Assembly (NCBI GenBank): GCA_030263295.1
Contig: SZOS01000004.1
Coordinates: forward strand, 50,077 to 114,076
DNA from: Dokdonella_A sp014338185
GTDB lineage: Bacteria > Pseudomonadota > Gammaproteobacteria > Xanthomonadales > Rhodanobacteraceae
Direction of reading: 5' to 3'
Length of the DNA stretch: 64,000 nucleotides
The position numbers and the translations under genes are program-made. The stretch's first letter is position 1. Each line of letters starts with the position of its first letter. This document shows, piece after piece, positions 29,188 to 37,787 of the stretch. Below the pieces are notes generated by a model, which made no database searches, was not told the origin of the DNA, and worked only from the letters and a program-made list of their open reading frames with translations.

Positions 29188-30265
29188 ACCGCTGCTGCTG
29201 GTGGCGCTGCTGTCGCTGGCCGCGTGCGGCGGGCGCCAGCAGTCCACGGCGCCGCCAGCGCTGCCGGCGCTGGCGACCTTCACGGTGGCCGCGCCTCAGG
29301 AGCTGCCGGGTCAGCGCTGGGATGGCGTGGTCGAGGCGGTGCAGCGCGCCGACCTCAGCGCGCAGACCTCCGGCCGCGTCACCGCGGTCGAGGTCGACGT
29401 GAACGACCGCGTCGCGGCCGATGCGGTGCTGTTGCGCATCAGCGCGGTCGAGCAGGATGCGCTCGCCAACACCGCCCGCGCGCAGCTGCGCGCGGCCGAA
29501 GCGGCGGCGGTCGAGGCCGAGCAGGCGTTCCAGCGGCATGCGGCGCTGGCGCAATCGCACTACGTCTCGCGTGCCCAGCTCGATCAGGCCAGGGCCGCGC
29601 GCGACAGTGCGGTGGCCGCGCGTGGCGCGGCGCAGGCGCAGCTCGCGCAGGCATTGCAGCAGACCCGCTACACCGTGGTGCGCGCGCCGTTCGCGGGCAT
29701 CGTCGCGCGCCGCGACGTGGAGCCGGGCGAGACCGTGGCGCCCGGGCAGCCGCTGCTGGGCCTGTATGCACCCGACGCCTTGCGCATCGAGGTCGCGCTG
29801 CCGCAGACGCGGGCCGAGGCGGTGCGCCAGGATCCGCGCGCGAGCGTGTCCCTGCCTGACGGACGCGTGGTGACGCCGGCGCAGGTGATCGTGTTCCCGG
29901 CTGCGGATGTGGCCAGCCACAGCGTCAATGTGCGCGTGGTGCTGCCGGCGTTGACGCCGCCACCCGCGCCCGGCACCACGGCCAAGGTGGTGTTCACGGC
30001 CGCGGCGCAGGACGAGACGGCCACGTTGGCGGCGCCGGTGCGCATCCCGGTGGGCGCGGTCGCGCAGCGCGGCGAGCTCAGTGGCGCCTATGTGCGCGAG
30101 GGTGAGCGCCTGCTGTTGCGCCAACTGCGCCTGGGCGCACGCGAGGGCGATGCGGTGGAAGTGATCAGCGGGCTCGTCCCGGGCGATGTGGTGGTGGCCG
30201 ATCCGGTCGCCGCGGCCCAGGCGCTCGCGGCGCAGCGCCGCGCGATGGGTGCGCGGCATGACTGA
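29168..30265 (+). CDS. RND efflux periplasmic adaptor (lipoprotein)
   Basis: The 365-residue protein is a membrane fusion protein that links an RND pump to an outer-membrane channel. It has a lipoprotein signal with lipobox LSLAACGG (Cys near residue 20). The family layout follows: a barrel-sandwich half (QRADLSAQTSGRVTAVEVDVNDRV, cited as AQTSGRVTAVEVDVNDRV), an Ala/Gln-rich hairpin (about residues 95-165), the second lipoyl half (VVRAPFAGIVARRDVEPGETV, cited as APFAGIVARRDVEPGETV) and beta-barrel and membrane-proximal domains. It is translationally coupled to the pump gene, which starts inside its last codons. Confidence 0.9.
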   Translation: MAVRSGKPLLLVALLSLAACGGRQQSTAPPALPALATFTVAAPQELPGQRWDGVVEAVQRADLSAQTSGRVTAVEVDVNDRVAADAVLLRISAVEQDALANTARAQLRAAEAAAVEAEQAFQRHAALAQSHYVSRAQLDQARAARDSAVAARGAAQAQLAQALQQTRYTVVRAPFAGIVARRDVEPGETVAPGQPLLGLYAPDALRIEVALPQTRAEAVRQDPRASVSLPDGRVVTPAQVIVFPAADVASHSVNVRVVLPALTPPPAPGTTAKVVFTAAAQDETATLAAPVRIPVGAVAQRGELSGAYVREGERLLLRQLRLGAREGDAVEVISGLVPGDVVVADPVAAAQALAAQRRAMGARHD

Positions 30266-33200
30266 GGCCACATCCCGGCTGGGCATCTCCGGGCGCATCG
30301 CGGCAGCGTTCCAGGACAATCCGCTGACGCCGATCCTCGCGATCACCGGCCTGCTGCTGGGCCTGCTCGCGGTGGCGATCACGCCGCGCGAGGAGGAGCC
30401 GCAGATCGACGTCACGATGGCCAACGTGATGGTGCCGTTCGACGGCGCCAGCGCACGTGAGGTCGAGCAGCTGGTGGCCACGCCGCTGGAGCAGAAGCTG
30501 GCCGAGATCGAGGGCATCAAGCACGTCTATTCGATCAGCCGCCCCGGCATGGCCGTGCTCACGGTCGAGTACGAGGTCGGGGTGGCGCGCCAGCCGGCGC
30601 TGGTGCGCCTGTACAACCAGGTGTTCTCCAACCAGGACTGGATGCCCGCGGGCGTGGGCGTGGGCACGCCGCTGGTCAAGCCCAAGGGCATCGACGACGT
30701 TCCGGTGATGGCGGTCACGCTGTGGAGCGATGACGCGCACACCGATGCGACGCGCCTGGCCGAAGTCGCGCACACGCTGGAAAGCGATCTCAAGCGCATC
30801 CCGGGCACGCGCGACATCTACACGATCGGCGCGCCCCAGCGCGCGGTGCTGGTCACGCTCGATCCGGCCCGGCTCGCGTCCTATCGGCTGGCCAGCTCCG
30901 ACCTCGTGCAGGCGCTGCACGCGGCCAACGTCGTGCACCATGCTGGCGAGCGCGTCGATGCCGGCGGCGCAGTGCCGCTCACCGCGGGGCGCTTCCTGGC
31001 TTCGGCCGAGGATGTCGCCACGCTGGTGATCGGCATGCACGATGGCAAGCCGCTGCTGCTTGCGGACGTGGCGCAGGTGCAGGCACGCGGCGACCTCGCC
31101 AGCAGCTACGTGTGGTACGGCGCGCCGCCCGGGCGGGCCGGCCCGCAGGCCGGAATCGCACCGGCCGTGACCCTTGCGATCGCCAAGAAGCCGGGCAGCA
31201 ACGCCGCCGACATCACGCGTGCGATCGAGCAGCGCCTGCAACAGGTGCAGGGCGAGCTCATCCCCGCTGGCGTACACGCCACCGTCACGCGCGACTACGG
31301 CCGCACCGCCACCGACAAGGCGCAAAAGCTCATCCAGAAGCTCATGTTCGCCACCGCCTCGGTGGTGCTGCTGGTGCTGTTCGCGCTGGGCTGGCGCGAG
31401 GCCATCGTGGTCGGCAGCGCGGTGATCCTGACGCTGGCGGTGACGCTGTTTGCCTCGCATGCGCTCGGCTTCACCCTCAATCGCGTGTCCCTGTTCGCGC
31501 TGATCTTTTCGATCGGCATCCTCGTCGACGATGCGGTGGTGGTGGTGGAGAACATCCACCGCCACCTCGCGCTCGACGCCCGCTCGGGCGAGCGGCGCAG
31601 CCTGCTCAGGATCATTCCGCTCGCGGTCAACGAAGTCGGCGGACCGACCATCCTCGCCACCTTCACGGTGATCGCGGCGCTCATGCCGATGGCATTCGTG
31701 TCGGGCCTGATGGGGCCGTACATGCGGCCGATCCCGATCAATGCCTCGGCCGGCATGCTGCTGTCGCTGCTGATCGCGCTCGTGGTCACGCCGTGGCTGT
31801 CGTTCAAGCTGCTGCGCCGCCACGGCAGCGGCAACGACGCCGCCGTCGCCAGCGACGACACGCAGCCGTCGCGCCTGCATCGCCTGTTCGAGCGCGTGAT
31901 GTCACCGTTCCTGTACGGGGCGCGCGCGGGGCGCCATCGCGCGCTGCTGTTCGGCTCGATGGCGGCATTGGTCGTGCTCAGCGCCGCGCTCGCGCTGGTC
32001 GAGCTGGTGGTGCTCAAGATGCTGCCGTTCGACAACAAGTCCGAACTGCAGGTGGTGGTGCACCTGCGCGAGGGCAGCACGCTGGAGCAGACCCACGCGC
32101 TGCTCACGGAACTGGCCGCCGCGGTCGATGGCGTGCCCGAGGTGCTCGACTACCAAGGCTATGCGGGCACCGCCGCCCCGATCAATTTCAACGGACTGGT
32201 GCGGCAGTACTACCTGCGCAGCGCAGGCAACCTCGGCGACCTGCAGGTCAACCTCGTCGACAAGCACCTGCGCCGACGGCAGAGCCACGACATCGCGCGC
32301 GCGATCCGGCCGGTACTGGCAGCGATCGGCGCGCGCCACGAGGCGGTGGTGCAGGTGGTGGAAGTGCCACCGGGGCCGCCGGTGTTGGCGCCGCTGGTGG
32401 CCGAGCTGTACGGCCCCGACTACGCGGGCCAGCGCCGCATCGCGCGTGCGCTCGCCGACGAGCTGTTCGCACGCACCAGCGGCATCGTCGACATCGACAC
32501 CAGCGTCGCGGCCGATGCGCCGCGCGAGACCCTCGTGCTCGACCGCGAGCGCGCGGCGCGCCTGGGCGTGGCGCAGGCGAGCGTGGTCGATGCGATTGCG
32601 CTGGCGGTGGGCGGCCACGATGCGGGCTACCTGCACGATGGGACCTCCAAGTATCCGCGCCCGATCCGTTTACGCCTGTCGGCACGGGACCAGTCGGCGT
32701 TGCCGGCGCTGCTTGGCCTGCGCGTGCGCAGCGCCGCGGGCGAATTGGTGCCGCTGTCGGAGCTGGTGACCGTGCGGCGCGACGACTGGGACGATGCCAT
32801 CCACCACAAGGACGGCCTGCCCGTGGTGTACGTGATGGGCGATGAGGCGGGCGCGCTCGACAGCCCGCTGTACGGCATGTTCGCGATGGTGGGCAAGCTG
32901 GGGCAGGTGCGCGTGGCAGGTGAGCAACTCGGCCAAAGCTTCATCGCGCAGCCGGCCGACACCCGCGGCTACGGCATCAAGTGGGATGGCGAGTGGCAAA
33001 TCACCTACGAGACCTTCCGCGACATGGGCATCGCCTACGGCGCGGGCATGATCCTGATCTACCTGCTGGTGGTGGCGCAGTTCCGCAGCTACCTCGTGCC
33101 ACTGGTGATCATGGCGCCGATTCCGCTCACCGTGATCGGCGTGATGCCCGGCCACGCGCTGCTGCACGCGCAGTTCACCGCCACCAGCATGATCGGCATG

Positions 33201-33521
33201 ATCGCGTTGGCAGGCATCATCGTGCGCAACTCGATCCTGCTGGTGGACTTCATCAACCACGAGACCGCACGCGGGGTGGCGCTGGCCACGGCGGTCATCG
33301 ATGCTTGCGCGGTGCGCGCCAAGCCGATCGCGCTCACGGGCGTGGCGGCGATGCTCGGCGCGTTTTTCATCCTCGATGATCCGATCTTCAACGGGCTGGC
33401 GATCTCGCTGATCTTCGGCATTTTCGTCAGCACCGTGCTCACGCTGCTGGTGATTCCGCTGCTTTACTATGTGCTCAGGCGCCGCGATCCGGCGCTGCAG
33501 GTGATGGAGGCAAGCTCATGA
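30258..33521 (+). CDS. RND efflux pump permease, HAE (AcrB-like) type
   Basis: The 1087-residue protein has the 12-helix RND architecture with two large periplasmic loops. The N-terminal region reads REEEPQIDVTMANVMVPFDGASAREVE, cited here as AITPREEEPQIDVTM and VPFDGASAREVEQLV. Helix 4 carries the paired proton-relay aspartates in GILVDDAVVVVEN, which places it with the drug/organic-solute HAE pumps rather than the metal CusA/CzcA group. The start at 30258 overlaps the adaptor gene by eight bases. Substrate is unknown; its place within a sulfide cluster suggests export of sulfur compounds or of toxic products, but nothing in the sequence proves this. No outer-membrane factor gene is adjacent. 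Confidence 0.92.
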   Translation: MTEATSRLGISGRIAAAFQDNPLTPILAITGLLLGLLAVAITPREEEPQIDVTMANVMVPFDGASAREVEQLVATPLEQKLAEIEGIKHVYSISRPGMAVLTVEYEVGVARQPALVRLYNQVFSNQDWMPAGVGVGTPLVKPKGIDDVPVMAVTLWSDDAHTDATRLAEVAHTLESDLKRIPGTRDIYTIGAPQRAVLVTLDPARLASYRLASSDLVQALHAANVVHHAGERVDAGGAVPLTAGRFLASAEDVATLVIGMHDGKPLLLADVAQVQARGDLASSYVWYGAPPGRAGPQAGIAPAVTLAIAKKPGSNAADITRAIEQRLQQVQGELIPAGVHATVTRDYGRTATDKAQKLIQKLMFATASVVLLVLFALGWREAIVVGSAVILTLAVTLFASHALGFTLNRVSLFALIFSIGILVDDAVVVVENIHRHLALDARSGERRSLLRIIPLAVNEVGGPTILATFTVIAALMPMAFVSGLMGPYMRPIPINASAGMLLSLLIALVVTPWLSFKLLRRHGSGNDAAVASDDTQPSRLHRLFERVMSPFLYGARAGRHRALLFGSMAALVVLSAALALVELVVLKMLPFDNKSELQVVVHLREGSTLEQTHALLTELAAAVDGVPEVLDYQGYAGTAAPINFNGLVRQYYLRSAGNLGDLQVNLVDKHLRRRQSHDIARAIRPVLAAIGARHEAVVQVVEVPPGPPVLAPLVAELYGPDYAGQRRIARALADELFARTSGIVDIDTSVAADAPRETLVLDRERAARLGVAQASVVDAIALAVGGHDAGYLHDGTSKYPRPIRLRLSARDQSALPALLGLRVRSAAGELVPLSELVTVRRDDWDDAIHHKDGLPVVYVMGDEAGALDSPLYGMFAMVGKLGQVRVAGEQLGQSFIAQPADTRGYGIKWDGEWQITYETFRDMGIAYGAGMILIYLLVVAQFRSYLVPLVIMAPIPLTVIGVMPGHALLHAQFTATSMIGMIALAGIIVRNSILLVDFINHETARGVALATAVIDACAVRAKPIALTGVAAMLGAFFILDDPIFNGLAISLIFGIFVSTVLTLLVIPLLYYVLRRRDPALQVMEASS

Positions 33522-34108
33522 GGATGCGCGGGTGGCTGCTGGCGGGCATGGTGTTGGGCCAGGCGCAGGCGTGGGCGCAAGCGGCGCCCGCCGCGGAACC
33601 GGCGCCTGAGCAGGCGCGTGCGCAGGCGGCGGCACAGGATCTGGGTCGGCAGCTCAAGGCGGCGCTCGCGCAACAGCTCGAGCGCGGCGGCACGGTCGGT
33701 GCGATCACGTTCTGCCACGAGGAGGCGCCGTTGATCGCGGCGCGCGTCGGCGCCGGGCACGGCGTGCGCATCGGTCGCGTCGCGGTGGCCGGGCGCCTGC
33801 GCAGTCCTGCCAACACCGCCGAATCGTGGCAGGCGCAGGGTCTGGCCGGCTTCGAAGGGCGCGTGGCCGCGGGCGAGCCGGTATCCGCGCTGGTACAGGT
33901 ACAGCGACAGGACCTGCCCGCGGGCGTGGCGCTGCGGTTGATGCGTGGCATCGCGGTCGAGCCGATGTGCCTGGCCTGCCATGGCAAGGAGCTGTCGGCC
34001 GACACGCGCGCGGCGCTGCAGCGCCTGTATCCGCGCGATGCCGCGACCGGGTTCGCGGTGGGTGACCTGCGCGGCGCGATGTGGGTCGAGGTTCCCGCGG
34101 CACAGTGA
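33518..34108 (+). CDS. DUF3365 (Tll0287-like) secreted protein with a CxxCH haem motif
   Basis: The 196-residue protein has a Sec signal peptide (WLLAGMVLGQAQAWAQA) and the DUF3365/Tll0287-like domain: AITFCHEEAPLIAARVG, GRVAVAGRLRSPANTAESWQ, and the C-terminal EPMCLACHGKELSADTR followed by YPRDAATGFAVGDLRGAMWVE, cited as DAATGFAVGDLRGAMW. CLACH is a c-type haem attachment motif, so a periplasmic mono-haem protein is likely. It overlaps the RND gene by ATGA, so it is in the same transcript. Whether it passes electrons or senses a ligand is unknown. Confidence 0.8.
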   Translation: MRMRGWLLAGMVLGQAQAWAQAAPAAEPAPEQARAQAAAQDLGRQLKAALAQQLERGGTVGAITFCHEEAPLIAARVGAGHGVRIGRVAVAGRLRSPANTAESWQAQGLAGFEGRVAAGEPVSALVQVQRQDLPAGVALRLMRGIAVEPMCLACHGKELSADTRAALQRLYPRDAATGFAVGDLRGAMWVEVPAAQ

Positions 34109-34176
34109 CGCGGCCGGCCATGCTTGCAATCGACGGGTGTGGCGCAATCTTGCGGTGATGGCGAGGAGTGCAGGCA

Positions 34177-34644
34177 GTGGCTGACAACGACGAAATCCAC
34201 CTGCAGCTGGAGCAGGAAGGGCCGTATGCGTTCAAGGTGAGTTTCGAGGATGACGCGGTGGCCGCGCTGCACACCGACGAACCTGCGCCGCTGGGCAGTG
34301 GCCGTGGACCCAATCCATCCGCCTTGCTGCTGGCCGGCGTGGCCAACTGCCTCGCCGCGAGCCTGGTGTTTGCGCTGCGCAAGTTCCGCAACGAGCCGGC
34401 ACCGATCCGCGTGCGCATCAGCGCGCGCAAGGAACGCAACGCACAGGGGCGCTGGCGCATCCCGCGCGCGCAGGTCACGCTCACGCTTGCCGACAAGGCC
34501 GCCGCTCTCGAGCATTTCGAGCGCGCGCTCGCGCAGTTCGAGCAGTTCTGCATCGTCACCCAGAGCGTGCGCGACGGCATCGCGGTCGATGTGCGCGTGG
34601 TCGATGCCGACGGCGTCGTGCATGTGCCCGGTGCGCCGGCCTGA
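34177..34644 (+). CDS. OsmC-family thiol peroxidase-like protein
   Basis: The 155-residue protein has the OsmC/Ohr fold signature, including the two redox cysteines Cys58 (AGVANCLAASLVF) and Cys125 (FEQFCIVTQSV) at the standard OsmC positions. OsmC-like proteins reduce organic hydroperoxides and can also handle organic persulfides, which would fit the neighbouring sulfide genes. I choose the GTG at 34177 because GAGGAG lies 10 bases upstream, whereas the GTG at 34168 would be only one base away from it. The 68-base gap before it is the first break in the cluster after the tightly overlapping sqr-DUF3365 group. Confidence 0.85.
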   Translation: MADNDEIHLQLEQEGPYAFKVSFEDDAVAALHTDEPAPLGSGRGPNPSALLLAGVANCLAASLVFALRKFRNEPAPIRVRISARKERNAQGRWRIPRAQVTLTLADKAAALEHFERALAQFEQFCIVTQSVRDGIAVDVRVVDADGVVHVPGAPA

Positions 34645-34657
34645 CGGAGCCGCGGCG

Positions 34658-35116
34658 ATGAACCCGCCCGACATGCTGCTGGTCGCCTGTGCGCACTGCC
34701 ACGCGCTCAACCGCGTGCCGCCGGCCCGGCTGGCGCAGGCACCGGCCTGTGGCAAGTGTGGCGCGGCACTGTTCGCGGCGCATCCGGTGGCGCTGGACGA
34801 GGCCGCGTTCCATGCCCACGTCGAGCGCGCGACGCTGCCCGTGCTGGTCGACTTCTGGGCACCGTGGTGCGGGCCATGCCGCACCATGGCGCCACACTTC
34901 GAGCAGGCCGCCGCCCAGCTCGAGCCGCAGCTGCGCCTGGCCAAGGTCGACACCCAGGCGCAGCCGGCGCTGGGCGCGCGCTTCGCGATCCGCAGCATAC
35001 CCACGCTGGCACTGTTTCACTCCGGTCGCGAAATCGCCCGCCAGGCAGGCGCGATGCACGCCGCCGACATCGTGCGCTGGGCGCGGCATCATCTGGGCGA
35101 CGGGAGACAGGCATGA
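34658..35116 (+). CDS. trxC: Thioredoxin 2
   Basis: The 152-residue product has the TrxC layout: an N-terminal zinc ribbon with two CxxC pairs (ACAHCHALNRVPP and ACGKCGAAL), then a thioredoxin domain with active site FWAPWCGPCRTMAP and the cis-proline loop IRSIPTLALF. TrxC is a cytoplasmic, often oxidative-stress-linked disulfide reductase; in this cluster it could recycle persulfidated proteins or the OsmC protein. It starts 14 bases after osmC-like and overlaps the next gene by ATGA. Confidence 0.93.
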   Translation: MNPPDMLLVACAHCHALNRVPPARLAQAPACGKCGAALFAAHPVALDEAAFHAHVERATLPVLVDFWAPWCGPCRTMAPHFEQAAAQLEPQLRLAKVDTQAQPALGARFAIRSIPTLALFHSGREIARQAGAMHAADIVRWARHHLGDGRQA

Positions 35117-35715
35117 ACGGGTGCTGGCGGGTGCGGATTGCGCGCAGCAGGCGTGGCGGCAGCGGACCGCACCGCCGACACAGGGTCTTGCTGGCGCGGA
35201 TCACGGTGCTGCTCGCGGCCGCGCTGCTGGGCGCGTGCGCGCACACCCCCGTGGCCACGCCTGCGGTGGGGGCGCCGGCCGCACTCATCGTGCATGAGCC
35301 GCTGCCGGGCCTGTACACCGCCGGCCAGCCCGCGGCCGCCGACTGGGCCGCGATCCGAGCGCGCGGCGTCGATACGGTGATCGACCTGCGCATGCCGGGC
35401 GAACTCAAGGACCGCGACGAGGCGGCCGAAGTGCGCGCGGCCGGCCTGCGCTACCTGCGCCTGCCCGTGGACGGCGCCGCGGGTGTCAACGCCGCCAATG
35501 CGAAGTTGCTGCACGAGGCGCTGCGGCCCGTCCATGGCCAGGTACTCGTGCATTGCGCCACCAGCAATCGCGCGGGTGCGCTGCTGGCGCTGGAGCAGCA
35601 GCAGTTCGACGGCTTGTCACAGCAGCAGGCCTTGCAACTGGGACGCGCCGCGGGCGTCACCAAGCTGGACGCGCGCTTGCGCGAGGTGCTCGGCCTCGGA
35701 CACGAGGCCCATTGA
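35113..35715 (+). CDS. DUF442 (Blh-like) phosphatase/sulfurtransferase-like lipoprotein
   Basis: The 200-residue protein has a lipoprotein-type export signal (VLLAAALLGACAH, Cys near residue 41) after an unusually long Arg-rich leader of about 30 residues. The mature part matches DUF442, the N-terminal domain of beta-lactamase-hydrolase-like (Blh) proteins: GLYTAGQPAAADWAAIRARGVDTVIDLR, cited as GLYTAGQPAAADW, then the active loop VHCATSNRAGALL. The C-x4-R loop has the rhodanese geometry rather than the C-x5-R of phosphatases, which favours sulfur transfer. Blh is the best known target of BigR regulation. Envelope location is unusual for this domain. Confidence 0.78.
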   Translation: MNGCWRVRIARSRRGGSGPHRRHRVLLARITVLLAAALLGACAHTPVATPAVGAPAALIVHEPLPGLYTAGQPAAADWAAIRARGVDTVIDLRMPGELKDRDEAAEVRAAGLRYLRLPVDGAAGVNAANAKLLHEALRPVHGQVLVHCATSNRAGALLALEQQQFDGLSQQQALQLGRAAGVTKLDARLREVLGLGHEAH

Positions 35716-35716
35716 G

Positions 35717-36847
35717 ATGGCCAGCCGCATCACCGTGGTCGGTGCAGGCTTTGCCGGCCTCACCGCGCTGCGCACGCTGCGCCGGCAATCGCGCGAGGTC
35801 GAGCTCACGCTGGTCGCGCCGCGCGCCGAACTGCACTACCTGCCGGGTGCGATCTGGCTGCCGTCGGGACGACGCCGGCGCGAGGACCTCGTGGTGCCGC
35901 TGGACAACTTCCTGCGGCGTGCCGACGTCCGCTTCCATGCCGCCCACGCCACCGGCCTGTCGGCCGATGCGCGCACCCTGCATACCGACGCGGGCGAGGT
36001 TGCCAACGATGGCCTCGTGATCGCCACCGGCGCACGCTTCATTCGCAAGCTGCCCGGCATCGAGCACGCGATCATCCCGTGCGACGGCCTGGCGGCGGGC
36101 GAAGCGATCCGCGAGCGCCTGGCCGCGCTCAGCGGTGGCACCTTGTGCTTCGGCTTTGGTTCCAACCCGCACGAGCCGATCGCGATGCGCGGCGGGCCGA
36201 TCTTCGAGTTCGTGTTCGGCACCGACACGCTGCTGCGCCGGCAGGGCCGGCGCGAGCGCTTCCGCCTGGTGTTCTTCAGTCCATCGCCCAAGCCGGGGTT
36301 GCGCCTGGGCGAACGCGCGGTGGGCCTGATCCTCGACGAGATGCGCCGGCGCGGCATCGAGACCGTGCTTGGCGAAAAGCCGGTCGCGTTCGAGGCTGGC
36401 GCCGTGCAGCTCGAACGCACGCGCATCGACAGCGACCTTGCGCTGTTCATGCCGGGCCTGACCGGACCGGCCTGGCTCGATGCGACCTCGTTGCCGCGCT
36501 CGCCCGGCGGCCTCGTGCTGGGTGATGGGCATTGCCGCGTGGCCGGCCTCGACTGCACCTATGTCGCCGGCGATGGCGCGAGCCTGCCCGGACCGGAGTG
36601 GATGCCCAAGCAGGCGCACCAGGCCGACCTGCATGCCGGCACCGCCGCGCGCAACCTGCTCGGTGAACTGGCCGGGCGGGCGCCCAGCGAGCGCTTCCGC
36701 GCCGAGCTCACCTGCATTATCGACACGCTCGACCGCGGCCTGCTGGTGACGCGCCACGAGCGCGGCGGCCGCGCGTTCAAACCGCTGCGCGTCATGCACT
36801 GGGCCAAGGCTGCGTTCGAGAAACGCTACCTGCGCCGGTACCGCTGA
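35717..36847 (+). CDS. Second SQR-like FAD-dependent oxidoreductase
   Basis: The 376-residue flavoprotein opens with ITVVGAGFAGLTALRTLRR and contains LVIATGARF and VAGDGASLPGPEWMPKQAHQA. Cysteines at 122 (IIPCDGLAAG), 144 (GGTLCFGFGSNPHEP) and 333 (LTCIIDTLDRG) occupy places equivalent to the three catalytic cysteines of the sqr product 8 kb upstream, yet the overall similarity by eye is low. It may be a second SQR class or a related flavocytochrome-type sulfide/persulfide dehydrogenase. It starts immediately after the DUF442 gene and is the last gene of the cluster. Confidence 0.75.
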   Translation: MASRITVVGAGFAGLTALRTLRRQSREVELTLVAPRAELHYLPGAIWLPSGRRRREDLVVPLDNFLRRADVRFHAAHATGLSADARTLHTDAGEVANDGLVIATGARFIRKLPGIEHAIIPCDGLAAGEAIRERLAALSGGTLCFGFGSNPHEPIAMRGGPIFEFVFGTDTLLRRQGRRERFRLVFFSPSPKPGLRLGERAVGLILDEMRRRGIETVLGEKPVAFEAGAVQLERTRIDSDLALFMPGLTGPAWLDATSLPRSPGGLVLGDGHCRVAGLDCTYVAGDGASLPGPEWMPKQAHQADLHAGTAARNLLGELAGRAPSERFRAELTCIIDTLDRGLLVTRHERGGRAFKPLRVMHWAKAAFEKRYLRRYR

Positions 36848-36939
36848 GCAGCGCACGAACTTTCATCGCGGGCGCGCCTTGCGGCATGCTTGGCGTCGCG
36901 TCGCCCGTCGCGCGCCGTGCCCGCCCGCCAGGACAACCC

Positions 36940-37755
36940 ATGCACCGCATCATCTTCTACGTGTCGGACGGCACCGGCATCACTGCCGAGACCATCGGCC
37001 ACAGCGTGCTGACCCAGTTCGACTCGATCCGCTTCGACACCTTCCGCCTGCCGTTCGTGGATTCGGAGGAAAAGGCCCAGGCCGCCGCTCTGCGCATCAA
37101 GACCGCCTACGCGCAAACCGGCGCGCGCCCGATCGTGGTCAACACGATCATGGACCAGCGCCTGAGCGACGTGGTGGCCGAGAGCGGTGCGCTCATGCTC
37201 GACGTGTTCGCGCCGTTCATCGCGCCGCTGGAGGCCGAACTGGGCGCGCAGCGCTCCGCGCGCGTGGGCAAGGCGCACGGCCTGACCGACTTCACCGAGT
37301 ACGAGGCGCGCATCAACGCCACCAACTATGCGTTGACCCACGACGACGGCATCGACGTCAACTACCACGATGCCGACGTGATCCTCGTGGGCGTGTCGCG
37401 CGTGGGCAAGACGCCGACCTGCCTGTACATGGCGCTGCACTACGGCGTCAAGGCGGCCAACTACCCGCTGACCGAGGAGGATCTCGAGCGGCTGGAGATT
37501 CCCAAGCGCCTGTTGCCGTACCGCGCGCGCCTGTACGGGCTCACGATCGAGCCGCAGCGGCTGGCGCAGGTGCGCGAGGCGCGGCGGCCGGGCAGCCGCT
37601 ATGCGCGCATCGAGCAGTGCCGGCGCGAACTGGAACTGGCCGACAAGCTGTTCCGCCGCGAGAACATCCCGGTGCAGAACACCACCCACACCTCGATCGA
37701 GGAGATCGCGAGCAAGATCCTGGCGCAGCTTGGCATCGAGCGGCACATGTTCTGA
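36940..37755 (+). CDS. ppsR: PEP synthase regulatory protein (kinase/pyrophosphorylase)
   Basis: PSRP inactivates PEP synthase by ADP-dependent phosphorylation of a threonine beside the catalytic histidine and reactivates it by phosphate-dependent removal. The 271-residue product is a complete DUF299 protein: IIFYVSDGTGITAETIGHS at the start, then a P-loop-like VGVSRVGKTPTCLYMA near residues 146-161 and the C-terminal TTHTSIEEIASKIL. Its target PpsA is encoded in the same window but is separated by the sulfide cluster; the two genes are adjacent and divergent in many proteobacteria. Confidence 0.94.
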   Translation: MHRIIFYVSDGTGITAETIGHSVLTQFDSIRFDTFRLPFVDSEEKAQAAALRIKTAYAQTGARPIVVNTIMDQRLSDVVAESGALMLDVFAPFIAPLEAELGAQRSARVGKAHGLTDFTEYEARINATNYALTHDDGIDVNYHDADVILVGVSRVGKTPTCLYMALHYGVKAANYPLTEEDLERLEIPKRLLPYRARLYGLTIEPQRLAQVREARRPGSRYARIEQCRRELELADKLFRRENIPVQNTTHTSIEEIASKILAQLGIERHMF

Positions 37756-37787
37756 GCCGCGCGCGGGGCGGCGTCCGCCGCCACGCG

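Noticed and set aside
27164..36847. The sulfide cluster as a mobile element
   Set aside because: No transposase, integrase, terminal repeats or target duplication were seen at either end, and base composition looks like its neighbours; insertion is inferred only from the split of ppsA and ppsR.
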